Below, one piece after another: positions 32,612 to 43,289 of a stretch of 64,000 nucleotides of DNA. The stretch is from Trachythela sp. YZ-2020. Its lineage: Eukaryota > Cnidaria > Anthozoa > Malacalcyonacea > Clavulariidae. Position 1 is the stretch's first letter. Every line of letters starts with the position of its first letter. The notes beneath the pieces are model-generated. The model made no database searches, was not told where the DNA came from, and saw only the letters and a program-made list of their open reading frames with translations. The stretch spans positions 1,369,001 to 1,433,000 of the forward strand of contig JADLSH010000076.1 of assembly GCA_016169945.1 (NCBI GenBank), written 5' to 3'. The translations under genes were made by a program, and so were the position numbers.

Positions 32612-33252
32612 TCAAATCAGTGATACAAATATAGGCTGATGGTCACTAAAGTAAGATTCCAAAACACCACTATTTTTACTCTTTCAGGGATATTAGTGTA
32701 GATGTGATCTATTTGTGTTTTATAGTCCGTTGTTACTTGCTTAATAAGTTGCACATATTGCTTTTCTTCAATTAAATATTTACAAAGTGTATTTTTGTCA
32801 GATGCATTTTCGAATAGGTTAACATTAAATTAAAATCACCAAGAATGATAACAGGGGTATTAGGATCATTTATAAAAGTAGAATGCAGATGTTTCAAAGC
32901 ATCTAACAACATTGAAAACTTTACCTTTGATTTAGAGCGATAAATTCCTACAATGTGCGAATCATTTATTGGTTGATTCACTTGGAGTAATGTTATTTCC
33001 ACATGATTATAATTGCATCTTAGAGGTTCTGAGATTAGCTGTATATTATCCTTTATGTACATAGCAGTTCCGTAAGGTGTTCTTGTACCATGTGGCATAA
33101 AAATCATTTCTGAAAAGTTGAAAGCCTCGAATCTGATACAATTCATTATTATCATTACTACATAGAGTAGTCTCTACAAACACATTGACATCCGCTGCCT
33201 TTACACTGTAATCACTTGCAACGTCACCAACGTGAAGATGTAATGATCTCAC
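32612..33252 (-). pseudogene. Helentron C-terminal endonuclease domain
   Basis: Starts in the frame FQNVRSLHLHVGDVASDY right after the helicase (one base out of its frame), continues VNVFVETTLCSN, RTPYGTAMYIKDN, IYRSKSKVKF and VIILGDFN. It then shifts frame again near 32820 to LFENASDKNTLCKYL, TQIDHIYTNIPERV and a final SDHQPI motif near 32625. GDFN, DHIYTN and SDHQPI are landmarks of the exonuclease-endonuclease-phosphatase fold used by APE-type LINEs. In Helentrons this domain is fused to the helicase; here the fusion joint carries a frameshift. About 210 residues. Confidence 0.8.
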
Positions 33253-35199
33253 ATTCTGAAATAATATTTTAAATGTTTTGTATCTTTGTAAAGAAATGGA
33301 ATATGACTGGTAAGTGAAGCATTTTCTCTTAGTCTTGTCATTTCTTCTTGTACTTTCTTGCTCACAGCTATTTTACTTTCATTCAGATTAAGAATATGTA
33401 ATCCTGAAATGCTTCTAAGCCTGCTAAATGCAACATAATGCATGTGTTCTCGTTTAGAAGATGGAAGGTCCACAACGGCCTCATTTAATGTATCTCCTTG
33501 ACAACGGTGAATAGTTTTGGCTGCAGATGGTCTTAAAGGAAACTGTATGCTAAGAACTTGCATTTGATGCCTTCTGAACTCTCTAGTGATCTCTAAAATT
33601 GGAACCCAATTTTTCTCTACACTTGGATTATAAAGATGAGCGTATTCTTTGCGATAATTGTTTTCAATATATTGTTCTTGAAATAAAACCCAAATAATAC
33701 TTGGTCTTGACGAACCTGATACTCTGTAATCAACTTTCTTAATTATACACTCAGCACCGTTAGTCATACCATCTACAACTGACACGTTTGTCGTAAGATC
33801 ATATTTTGCTTCATTAAGTATTGAACAAACTGAGTATAAGTCCATTGTTTTAGAAGGATCGTTTGGGATTTGGTTTTTAACTCTCTCCAAGTACAATATC
33901 AATTGCTTTAACCTGAACTTTCTCGTTTAAAGATTTATGAAAAATGCTATGATTATGTTGATCTACTGCCATGTTAGTACTAAATAAGTGGGTTGAAGTC
34001 ATTGGATAATCAGGATGCTCTGGACTAAGCTTCAGAATTCTTTCTTTTAAAACTTCAATGTCAGATTCAGTATGTTTACCTTCCCTTGTTCTATTTAAAA
34101 TTTCAGCAAAGTCTTTGTGTTCTCTTTGTCTCATAACCTCTGTTAATTCAAACATTTGAAAATATTGTTGCCAGAGATTTGTTGCTAATGCAGCATAACC
34201 TTCGTTTGAGTTTTCAAATATCCATTGATCAAATACGGGTTTGAGTTGAAGTAATTCGCCAACAGTAATTATACTAAGACCGCCAAATGGTTCTTTTGTG
34301 CCCATAATCTGTTGCAGTCTTTGGTCAAGAAAGTTAAACATCCCACTGCCTACCATAGATATCTCGTCAATAAAAATAACTTGCAGTCTCTCTAATTGAG
34401 ATCTTATAGTATTTAATCTATCTCTATCAAGTATGCAATAGCTGAATCCTCTATTTGCAGGAATTTTAAAGGCGGAATGAAGTGTATTTCCTCTTATATT
34501 GAACACAGCTTTTCCTGTGGGTGATACCTTAATAACACTTACATCATCTGGATCATTTTCAAGTTGCACATTTTGATATCTGATAAGTGCTTCATACAAA
34601 GCATTTGTAATGGTACTTTTACCTACACCAGCACCTCCGCTTAAACACAATCTTAAGGGCATATTACCAGTTTTTACAGAATTCAGTACATGGTAAAAAA
34701 ATTCTTTTTGCTCATTATTAAGTGATTGAACAAGTTTTCTAAAATCATCATCTTTTAGTCGTTTTACAAGTAGTTCATCATTATCATTTGTTTGTGGGTA
34801 TATACCAATGTCACTTATCAAGTTGTATTCTGTGTGTTGCTTATCTTTGCCAGGATCAAAACATCCAAATAATTCACTTGCCTTTGGACCAATTTCTTTA
34901 TCTTCTTCATCTCTATATTGTGCATTGGGAGCAACTACATTACCAAGTTCCTCACTTTCAATATCTTGTACTGCCTGATCAAGAATGTCTGAATGATTCT
35001 CGTATTGCTTTTTGTTTTCTTCTATCAGCTCCTTAACATCTTCAAGTCGATCCTGGTAGGTTTGGAAATCCTTGAGAAGATCTTTCTTTTCATTTCTCCA
35101 CGGCGTGTAAAGCATAATTTGTTCTCTGCAATAATTTTCTGGATCTTTATCTTTATTGAATCTAACTGACCGTATTATCCTTGATTTTTGCCTCTTCAC
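33249..35199 (-). pseudogene. Helentron PIF1-type helicase domain
   Basis: Two open frames, 35199-33877 and 33902-33249, overlap at a frameshift near 33890. Superfamily 1B motifs in order: Walker A LSGGAGVGKSTITNAL (about 34630), motif Ia VSPTGKAVFNIRG, Walker B VIFIDEISMVGSG, GELLQLKPV, LTEVMRQREHKDFAEIL, then after the shift DGMTNGAECIIKKVDYR, AAKTIHRCQGDTL (motif V) and HYVAFSRLRSISGLHI (motif VI). It would unwind DNA 5' to 3' during rolling-circle transposition in the nucleus. GD is usual in motif III, but here it reads VGELLQL. All core motifs survive, so the decay is recent. Confidence 0.92.
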
Positions 35200-35635
35200 A
35201 AGGTATCATTCCTCCTTTCATTTCATATTCATCACTTTCATGTAATGCCTCGTCATCTTCAGATACATCATCATCTACGTTGTCATTGAAATCACTTTCC
35301 AAAAGATAATCATCTGATAAAACTGAGGAATCAATATTTGGTTCAGCTGTTTTGTCCTGATTATCCTGACTTTTACAATTAAACCACGCGGTAAAATCTG
35401 CCAAACACAAATTTCCCAACTGTTTTGGTCATCTCTGATATCTTTTAATAACATTATCTGACTCAATATCAAGGGAACCAATATGTCTTACATTGTTTAC
35501 AATATTCTTATTGCCTTCTTTTGCTTCTTCACAAGCTTTACGAAGTGACTTGCTCATTCCTCTTTGACCTTTAGTAATATAAGAAAGGATATAAACAGCA
35601 CAAGCATAGGGATCTAGTACGAACTGCATATCCAT
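35162..35635 (-). pseudogene. Helentron Rep-helicase connector
   Basis: MDMQFVLDPYACAVYILSYI with TKGQRGMSKSLRKACEEA opens this section (35635). After VRHIG the text jumps to SLDIESDNVIKRYQR, which looks like an in-frame deletion of some 70 residues relative to the family as I remember it. A frame change near 35420 leads into NLCLADFTAWFNCKS and an acidic linker (DFNDNVDDDVSEDDEALHES) running toward the helicase. This segment normally links the Rep nuclease to the helicase. Confidence 0.7.
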
Positions 35636-35689
35636 GTTAGCTTGTCATGCATTGAGTAAATTTGAATTGTAACTGTTGATTCTAATCTG

Positions 35690-36045
35690 AGGTGGTGATC
35701 ATCTCAATAAGAGAGTATTATGCTTAAGGGAAAGCTTTATAGCCTTTAGATACTGATTTTCTGATAAATCGAGCTTTTGAAGAAACTTGTCAAAGGTCAT
35801 TGTTTCATCAGCTTTGATGGAGTCTAATAACGAACGAATTCGCCCTAAATCTTTCTTTAATTTATCTTCCACATTTTCTTCAAGATCAGCCTCAGATAAA
35901 GGTTCTAAAATCATAGTTCTTGGCATTGGCGGTAATGGAAAATTAAATCTGCAAGCATTTTGTCCTTTTTTCTTGCATGTTTTTGAGTGTTTATGCCTTT
36001 GTAAATTTACGAGATCAGTTAATTCATCTGAATCAGCACTGCTGA
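35690..36045 (-). pseudogene. Helentron Rep C-terminal segment
   Basis: From about 36040 the minus strand reads [20 protein letters not shown], then KKKGQNACRFNFPLPPMPRT and LKKDLGRIRSLLDSIKADE, to stop near 35699. The HKHSKTCKKK...CRFNFP pattern is typical of the zinc-like region following the HUH nuclease in RepHel proteins. Its natural upstream partner, ending KFVDSYVSC, lies beyond the LINE insertion at 36650. Confidence 0.75.
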
Positions 36046-36662
36046 GATACTTATGCATGCATTCATCAGCTCTAAACTGGATTATTGTAATTCCTTACTA
36101 TACGGTCTCCCTAAGCGCTTATTAAATAGCTTACAATCCGTACAAAATACTGCTGCGCGTATAGTTACATTAACTAGGAAAAATGATCATATTACTCCAG
36201 TTATGTTTAAGCTTCATTGGCTACCTGTACATATAGAATAAGTTTTAAAATACTGCTATTAGTCTATAAAGCTCTTAATGGCATAGCACCGCGCTATATC
36301 ACCGAACTATTAAAGATGCGCACATATTCGCGAAGCCTTAGATCTAGTGGTCAGGAACTTCTTGTGGAGCCTCGCTCCAGGTTAAAGACATATGGTGATA
36401 GGGCATTCTCCGTGGCAGCGCCTAAGTTGTGGAATCAACTTCCTATTGAACTCAGACGGACTGACTCTGTCGATCTTTTTAAGAAACGTTTAAAAACATA
36501 TTTATTTAAATTAGCTTATGACTAAGATTTTAATTTTTTCTGTTTTTATATATATGTATATATTTTATTTGGTTAGGATTATTTATTTTTATTGTAAAGC
36601 GCTTTGGGCAATTTGGAGTTAGCGCTATATAAATATATTATATTATATTATATTATATTATT
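36045..36662 (+). mobile_element. CR1/L2-like LINE 3' end inserted in the Helentron
   Basis: Plus-strand frames 36053-36238 and 36217-36525 give the C-terminal end of a LINE reverse transcriptase: [40 protein letters not shown] then [16 protein letters not shown], and SVAAPKLWNQLPIELR. A stop/frameshift at about 36238 separates them. The fragment ends in TATTA repeats (36635-36662), typical of CR1/L2-type tails. It is 5'-truncated and splits the Helentron coding sequence in the opposite orientation. Confidence 0.88.
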
Positions 36663-37529
36663 ACATGAAACATAACTATCTACAAACTTAGTAATATCAT
36701 CGTCAGAGGCTTTTCCATACTCAGGAGCATTATTGATCCAGAATAATCCATGGATATGTGGTGACCCTCGTTGTTGGAATTCAACACGATAGAAAAAGTC
36801 AACTACTTCTCCAATTGGATTACTTGAACTTTTGGTAAAGTTATGAATAAACAGTTGCACCATAGCTCAAAATTTCTTGCACATGTAACTGGATCTTTCT
36901 GTACCAATTCTGACTTTTTTCTGCCAAGTCATTCCCTTAATTTCATTGTCAGTATAGTCTTTATTGTCAATAAGACGGCCACAAATTTTGAGCAAGTGAA
37001 TCCATCTTGTTTCAGCCGCTGAGAATGAACAGAACCAGGTAGGATTACCAAGTTGACGAATCATGGCAAATAAATCTTTCTTGCATCTTTCAAAGTACGG
37101 AGGTGAACCGTGTAATTAAATTCCTGAAAACTCTAAAGCCTTCATCTAAATTAATTAACTTTCTGACTTCAGGTCCTCGGCTGTATAAGTTTTACCTTTC
37201 ATTTTACATTTACGCAATGACAAACTTGCACTTCCTTGAATTTGCTTGATCTGTAGTTTCTTTAATTTATAAAATATATTTGGCACTGACTGTGCAACAC
37301 TTCTGTCTCGGCTTCGCAACTCCCATTTACAAATTGTACTATAATGAACTGGCACTAGTCTTTCATTATTTTCAGCTTGACGTTTGCCATAGTAAACAGT
37401 AGGAAAAGACAAAAACTCAGAATCTTTATCAATAAATATACCAAGAGGTCTATTTCCTTCACCTGGTGCAAAACTAATTCTTTTATCACCGTGCTGAGTA
37501 ATGTCAGATTCCTGTAATAATGTATCCAT
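36648..37529 (-). pseudogene. Helentron Rep (HUH nuclease) region
   Basis: From 37529: MDTLLQESDITQHGDKRISF, RPLGIFIDKDSEFLSFPTVY, then a break near 37150 to [20 protein letters not shown] and [14 protein letters not shown] (Rep core), and another frame from 36863 with GEVVDFFYRVEFQQRGSPHI-HGLFWI. HIH in that motif is the paired-histidine HUH metal site of rolling-circle Rep nucleases. The catalytic Tyr region would follow near DSYVSC. It nicks one strand and carries the 5' end covalently. At least three frameshifts are present. Confidence 0.85.
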
Positions 37530-38829
37530 AACACCCGATGGTCAATCAGTTGCTTCACACCACTCATCGTCGGTATCATTAGCGAACTTAAGCAAGCGAC
37601 GTTTTCACGGCGACAGCGACGGTAACTCTCGGTTTGGACTGGGACGAGTTTTACTGCACATGGCAAATCCAAATCTCTCGCCGTCAGCGTCACGGCAACG
37701 ACGTGAGAATCTCTATTTTAGCGTTGTGGCGAAAACGTGAGTAAATACAGCCATTTTAAACTTATTTATCATTATATTTTTGAAATGAAAGTTATTTCTA
37801 GCTAATCCCTGCGTTTACCATAGTATTTCGATTAGCATCGGAAATTTAGACCAATATTTGTCTTTGTTCAGGTTCAGGTATGAAGATGACTAGTACTATA
37901 ACAACAAAGTCGACTAGCACTACAACAAAGTAAGTAATTGAAATAAATTGTTTTCTCATATAAAATTCAGGGCAATTTTCCGAATAAACACTTAACGATA
38001 GCCATTCTATTTGTATTATTCAACTTATGGGGTTCTATACTGTAGCATAAACAAGCATATAAAGTCGTCGTATATTAAATAGAATCTTCCAAAATATAGT
38101 ATTAAAACACTTCATTGTTTTGATTCAACTGTACACTTTTCATTTATAGTTTACCCAATAGTGAATACCGGTAGTGAGGTTTACTTGTAATAATGTCAAG
38201 TTGCATCGTTTTATGCTGATTACTGTTGATGCCAGTTGTAAGATATAACTATTTTGTGTCCATATACTCTAGACTAGAGGCAAAGATTTGTGTATTGATA
38301 TAATTATATATTTTTATTTTGTACATTATTTGTAGATAAGCCTACATATATTATATATTTTTAAGTGGAAATGTTAGCATGTTAGTAATTTGTCATCTGT
38401 AGGAAAAACAGTGCTAGGGGGCTAAAAGCAGAAGAACTTCATAAGGTCTCTAACCAAAATAAAAAAATATTACAAGGAATACCGAATACTGTTGTAACAT
38501 GAGATAAATTAGTGACTAAAATTTGCCAAAATTCTTGTAGGATTTGTGGAAGTCTCAAGGGTCTTTCACAATCCTCTCGAGGCCTAAGGGAGCACATTTA
38601 ATGATTAATTTCTCAACATATTATGGCATTAATTAATTTGTAACAATTTTATGGTCATTGAGGTTTAGGTGTTACATTTAACTTAGAGTGCAAAATTAAA
38701 AATGTCCCCTGTTTGAAGGAAATTAAATCCTTGTGAACAAAAGAAACCGGGGTGATCATACTATACTATTACTTAATTTAGCAATATTTAATCACATTTT
38801 GAATTGAGAAAATTTAAATATATCTTTTA

Positions 38830-39591
38830 CAGACCTATGAAATGGAGTGACTCACATGATATACTATTTGCAAGAGAAGTTTTGGTTTCCAGTCTGTATG
38901 AGACCGAAACGGAAGTCCTGAAAGAGGAAAAGTATGGGTAGAGATAGCAGAAAACCTTAACAAATTGGAAAGTCCAAAGTTCCATGTATCCAAGCGGTCG
39001 TTAAGAGATCGGCTTAATCTACTGATCAATAGATACAAAGTTAAAGTCAGAGAAGAAGACCTAGCAAGTGGTATCAGCCCGGATGATGATGAAATTAACT
39101 CATTGTTAGAGGAAATTTGTGACAAAGAGGAAGAATGGATGCATAATCCTCCATGTGATTCGAAGAAGAAGAGAGCAGAGCAAGATAAAGCTACAGCTGA
39201 GGAAATGAGAAATAAAGCCATGGAGACTGTAGGCGAAACAAAAAAAAGGAATGAGGACAATGGAGCAGAGGGATCATTGAAAAAAAGAAGAAGGAGCACA
39301 AGTGATGCCATAGAATTTTTAAAGGAAAAGGCGAAGGCTGACTTATCACTAAAAGAGAGGGAATGTGAGCTCCGAGAAAAAGAACAGTCAAACAGTGCTT
39401 TGTTGTTGGAACAGCAAAGTAAAATGCAAAAGGACATGCTCATGTTTATACAGCAACAGCAACAAGATCAGCAAAAGCAACAGCAGCTTCAACAACAACA
39501 GCATGTACAAACCATGCAGGCTATGTTTCAACAACAGCAAATTCAGAATCAGGCCCTCGTGACTCTCCTCGACAAATTTGCAAACAAATAG
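38830..39591 (+). pseudogene. Myb/SANT-like and Gln-rich partner protein of Harbinger 2
   Basis: After an AG acceptor near 38830 the frame reads RPMKWSDSHDILFAREVLVS, shifts near 38925 and continues KVWVEIAENLNKLESPKFHV, SKRSLRDRLNLLINRYK. This is a Myb/SANT-like fold of about 80 residues. Then come an acidic helix (DDDEINSLLEEICDKEEEW), a basic stretch KKRRRSTSDA and a long Gln-rich coiled coil (39440-39560), ending at 39591. Such proteins accompany Harbinger transposases and bind DNA or import them into the nucleus. An upstream exon near 37660-37735 starting MANPNLSPSASRQRREN with a GTGAGT donor is possible, but joining was not resolved. At least one frameshift. Confidence 0.65.
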
Positions 39592-39827
39592 AAGACTCTA
39601 ATCTTTCACTTGTGTTATTTTATAGGTTTTTTGCAAGTTCCTTTTTTATGTTACATAAACAGAAGTTGACCCTTTTCTGGAGTATATAAGACATATTGAG
39701 AAAAATGTTATAAGCAAAAATATAGAAAAATAGGCATGTTAATAAATTATGGTTAAAGTTATGCATTACACATTTAAACATTGAGTACAGTGTATTCAGG
39801 TCTTGCAGTATGGCGTATCAAAATAAT

Positions 39828-39985
39828 CTGCCATTTTGGGTGGCTAAAATATTTTATTCAACAGACTACTACACAGCTGTGAACCATTTTATAATGGTCA
39901 ATGGACCATTTATAAGTGCTCAAACAAAAGCAACAGAACAAAAGCTTTTAATTAACTATTTTTAATTTGCCACCCAAAATGGCAG
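39828..39985. repeat. Inverted repeat between the convergent Harbinger 2 genes
   Basis: CTGCCATTTTGGGTGGC (39828-39844) is perfectly complemented at 39969-39985, enclosing 124 bp. It lies between the two 3' ends and could be a tiny MITE or a shared 3' structure. No target duplication noted. Confidence 0.85.
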
Positions 39986-40121
39986 GAGTCAACAAATATG
40001 TGTTGTGACGTCACTTGCAAGAGCCAATATAATTGCACAATACCCATAAATTATATTAAAATTGGTTGTGTAATACTATTTGTTAAAAATAGTATTATAA
40101 TAGTTTTTTAATTATTTATAG

Positions 40122-41292
40122 TTAATTAGCAAAATATTCCTGTAGAGAAGGTGGTTGCAAGTCAAAGTATTCAGCAGTTTGATTGCCATACATGCATGTC
40201 AAAGCATTTCTAAGGAGGGCACATACAACATACATCTTGCCAACGCTACTCAACCCAATTTTAAGATTTTTCTTAAAATCTAGGAATTTAAAATAATTGA
40301 TAATATCTCCGAATAACCATTCCACAGATACTCTTGTAGCACTCATGTTAGTATTGAACAGCTGCATTCGATTGGGTAGGTTTGCCTCTCTGAATGGTGC
40401 TTGTAAGTGCACTCTTAAGGGGTATGCTGGATCGCCGTACAAACACATTGGTTGTCCAGTTGTTGAGAAGGCTTCTACTTCTAAGGTTTGTAAAAGTCCA
40501 GATTCGTCGTGTCTTTTTCCTTCTATTGAATATAAACATAAAAAAAATAGAACGTAGAACAAGTATAAGATTGTTTGAAATTGAGCACATTATTTTAAAT
40601 TAGATAATAAAAATATTCTGTATATACTCACCTACAGGTCCATAAAGGTTTGCTATCATTCCATTTGGAACAACCACTGATTGAAATTTCAGTGCATGTA
40701 CCTTTTTGTGGCCATTATATACAACCCTCTGGTTTTGTCTGGGTCTGCAGATGGGGCGCACTGTTCCATCTATGAATCCAAAACAATTTTGTAGTGGAGC
40801 ACCTTTTTGATGAATGGCCCTAGCATAAACTTCCAAAAGATCAGGGCTGAGAAGATTGTTGTTCCATTCGGTTATGCGATGACAGTGAGTGTCATAAATG
40901 TAGTTCATAACATGATTTGTTATCATGCATAATTCGGGAACCGGTCGGCCGAATGGTGGTATCATATCACCGTACCTGCAGGGATAGGCGAAGCGTTTCA
41001 TCAGCATGCAAAAGCCTTCCAAACCATCAGCAACACTTCTCTGGTGCGTTTGGAATGAGGGAGGAATCTGCAAGGCATTGGCTAAAACATGCAGATCTCT
41101 TTTTTCTACTCGAAAATCTGCCTTGCATTCAGCTTCTTCTAGTTCGTCAAAATCGAACCTGGAGCTGTCTTCGTAGCTGAAGTCTGGATTTTTTGAGTGG
41201 TAATAATCGTATAGAAGCACAAATTCATTGTCTGAAATAATTTCGTCCACGTAAGAGTATGCTAAAACTTCGCGGATGTTTCTGAGTGACAT
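40122..41292 (-). CDS. DDE (Harbinger-type) transposase, apparently intact
   Basis: Exon 1 is 41292-40632, exon 2 is 40522-40122. The donor GTGAGT and acceptor AATAG keep phase, giving an uninterrupted 353-residue protein. It starts MSLRNIREVLAYSYVDEI. An N-terminal region with HQRSVADGLEGFCMLMKRFA resembles the helix-turn-helix found before this catalytic domain. DDE residues: Asp in NCFGFIDGTVRPICRP, Asp in CLYGDPAYPLRVHL, Glu in RVSVEWLFGDI. VVYNGHKKVHALKFQSVV and GPVEGKRHDESGLL are family signatures of DDE_Tnp_4. It would cut the AGCGAAC ends. This is the best preserved transposase in the window. Reading frame and splice sites are seen; activity is inference. Confidence 0.88.
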
Positions 41293-41405
41293 CGTGTAGT
41301 CGTCGTCGCCGTCAACTTCAGTTGTTTTGCTTAATGTTTTGTTTTTTTACACGGTTATATGGCGTCGCCGTCGCCGTGAAAACGTCGCTTGCTTAAGTTC
41401 GCTAA

Positions 41406-42185
41406 TATCAATCGAATCATTACATGCTTGTGTTTCTACTTTTTCTTGATCTTGAGTACTAACATTATTTGGTAATTTGTTTTTCTTGTCCATAAATTCT
41501 GACCACTCTTCCTCATTATTTCCTGAATTTGTTACATAACTATCTGAGACTTGTATTCCTTCGTTTTTGAATATATCACTGGTGTGAACTAAATATTGGA
41601 CTGCCTCTAAAACATTTCTTGGTCTTACATTCTGAAATTGATAATGGTGTTTGTAACTCAGTCATCGCTTTAATTTAATTGGAATAGTTTCCGACTCATT
41701 AATTGGTCTTGGTAAGATGTTAACAGTTGAATTAACATCAGCAGGTACATTAACTACATTCCTGTGAATACTCAATTCACCTCCACTAGGCAGTTCTCGT
41801 ACTTGCATAAAAGGTATTCTTGGTGAAATTAATCTTTCTTCAAGAGGTGTTAAATTCCTTAAAGCATCAGGCTTGTCAGGGAAAGTCATTTTATTTGCTT
41901 TTGCACAACTTGGAAGCTTACCATCTTTGAGGTTTGAGTGGCATGTACCACATATCCATTCAGTGTCATCAATGCTTTTAAGACCAGTAATACATAAATT
42001 AAGAATTTTTCTTGAACATGATTCATTTCTGGACCAACACTTATATTCTTATGAAATAATTCAATGGCTTTTGTTATGTTAATTTGTGGCTTTGTCATTG
42101 CACAACTTTCATTTGAATTATTTTTCAACCTCTTGTGGTTATCCATCTCAGTTTCCTTCTCACTATAAAGTAGCTTTCTTTTCAA
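41406..42185 (-). pseudogene. Helentron Cys-rich segment upstream of Rep
   Basis: Minus strand: IELFHKNISVGPE then, in a second frame, WICGTCHSNLKDGKLPSCAK leading directly into MTFPDKPDALRNLTPLEERL, ISPRIPFMQVRELPSGGE and LPRPINESETIPIKLKR (41889-41662). A decayed stretch with NNEEEWSEFMDKKNKLPN runs on to the Harbinger 2 border at 41410. CGTC...C suggests a zinc-binding knuckle. This is the conserved block preceding Rep in Helentron proteins. Confidence 0.7.
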
Positions 42186-42219
42186 ATTAATATATTTTAT
42201 TTTTTGAGATCTTTAAATT

Positions 42220-42620
42220 TTCCGAATAATTTTGCTTGTAGATTATATTTGATATTTTTGACGATTTTTTAACATTTTCAAGATTTGATTTTCGGTAAGT
42301 TGCAAGAGATTCTTTAATTTTTCAGGATTAGTTTTTCTGTATGTTGCAGTGGCTTTTTTAAGAGATTCTTTAACTTTTTCAGGATTTGTTTGTCTGTATG
42401 TTGCAATTGCTTTTTTAAGAGATTCCTTGACTTTTTCAGGATTTGCGTGTCTGTATGTTGCATTTGCCTTTTTAAGAGCTTCTTTAATTTTTTGAGGATT
42501 TCATTGTCGGTAAGTTGCAAGAGATTTTTAAACTTTTTCAGGGTTTGTTTGTCTGTATGTTGTGGTAGCTTTTTGTGACGACTTCTTAACCTTGTCAGGA
42601 TTTAAAATCTTGTACTTTTT
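42220..42620 (-). repeat. Coding tandem repeat of 57/45 bp in the Helentron
   Basis: The motif TC(T/G)GTA(T/A)GTTG marks six unit starts at about 42291, 42336, 42393, 42450, 42507 and 42552 (spacing 45, 57, 57, 57, 45). On the minus strand each 57-bp unit encodes 19 residues like TYRQTNPEKVKESLKKAIA, a highly basic helix; the 45-bp units lack four residues. Unit lengths are multiples of three, so the repeat expanded under coding constraint, although frameshifts now interrupt it. Possibly a DNA-binding linker. Confidence 0.85.
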
Positions 42621-42759
42621 ATTATATGTATCTTTTCGTTCATTTTCCCTATTTTTGAATTCATTGTCCTTTCTACTTTGCAATTTGTCAGATCGTTCAG
42701 ACTGAGTTGTATCAGAATGCAAATTTAGCAAGTTTGTTTTTGGTTGTTCATTTGTTGTG

Positions 42760-43229
42760 TGCAGATTGTTTCTTTGTTCAGAAAGAGATTGTGGAGTTGA
42801 TCACACACATGATGCAATTCATCAAGATGTCCGATATATAAATATGTCTTGCATTTACTCCCGGCTCATTAGCGTGTATAGAAGTTACAACAGTAGTCTC
42901 TGCAAAATTTCGTGCAGTTTCCGTTATGTGAATTATTACATTATTTGAAGTCACAACTGCTTCTATAATAATATGATCTGCCCATGTTCCTAGCCTGGAC
43001 ATGTTTTGCACATATTGAAGCCATGACTGATCAGTATTAATTCTATAAAATATTCTGTGCAGTTAATTAAATGTTGAATTGCAAGAGCTCTTATTTGCGA
43101 ATGACGGTCTTCTGTTCGGTAAAGTTGGTGACTTACACTACAAAAGAAACAATTACCATCACCGACAATGTTTACTGGCTTCAGTCCTATTCTATGGAGT
43201 CTTGTGGTCAACACTGACATTAAATTAAC
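42760..43229 (-). pseudogene. Helentron OTU-like cysteine protease domain
   Basis: Immediately after the 2A-like motif: TTRLHRIGLKPVNIVGDGNC, FFCSVSHQLYRTEDRHSQIR. DGNCFF carries the catalytic Cys of the OTU fold. A frame change near 43010 leads to RLGTWADHIIIEAVVTSNNV, then one base later in the sequence to GHLDELHHV, which supplies the expected catalytic His region. About 150 residues. OTU domains remove ubiquitin; in Helentrons an OTU-like domain is a recurrent N-terminal module whose job in transposition is not settled. Two frameshifts. Confidence 0.82.
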
Positions 43230-43289
43230 AGGTCCTGGATTTAACTCTATATCACCACACACGAATAAGGAACATATGTCAGAATTCTT
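43230..43289 (-). other. 2A-like ribosome-skipping motif
   Basis: The minus strand encodes SDICSLFVC then GDIELNPGP (43256-43230), matching the 2A consensus D(V/I)ExNPG/P. Translation would skip between the final Gly and Pro, releasing the leader peptide from the OTU-Rep-helicase polyprotein. The match of all key residues is seen; function is inference. The preceding Leu/Phe-rich stretch is usual for 2A. Confidence 0.82.

Larger units (their letters stand above)
37579..41405. mobile_element. Harbinger-like element 2, about 3.8 kb, in the Helentron
   Basis: Perfect inverted repeats, 34 bp or more (AGCGAACTTAAGCAAGCGAC at 37581; complement ending at 41403), extended by TTA/TAA. TATCA flanks both sides (37574-37578 and 41406-41410). 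Removing the insert and one TATCA rejoins the Helentron frame as ACNDSID-TDDEWCEATD without a gap, which independently fixes the borders. It carries a plus-strand Myb-like gene and an intact-looking minus-strand DDE transposase, converging on a short inverted repeat. Confidence 0.9.

Noticed and set aside
38835..39443. Minus-strand 202-residue Ser/Phe-rich frame
   Set aside because: It is the antisense of the Myb-like, Gln-rich partner gene and lacks features of its own.
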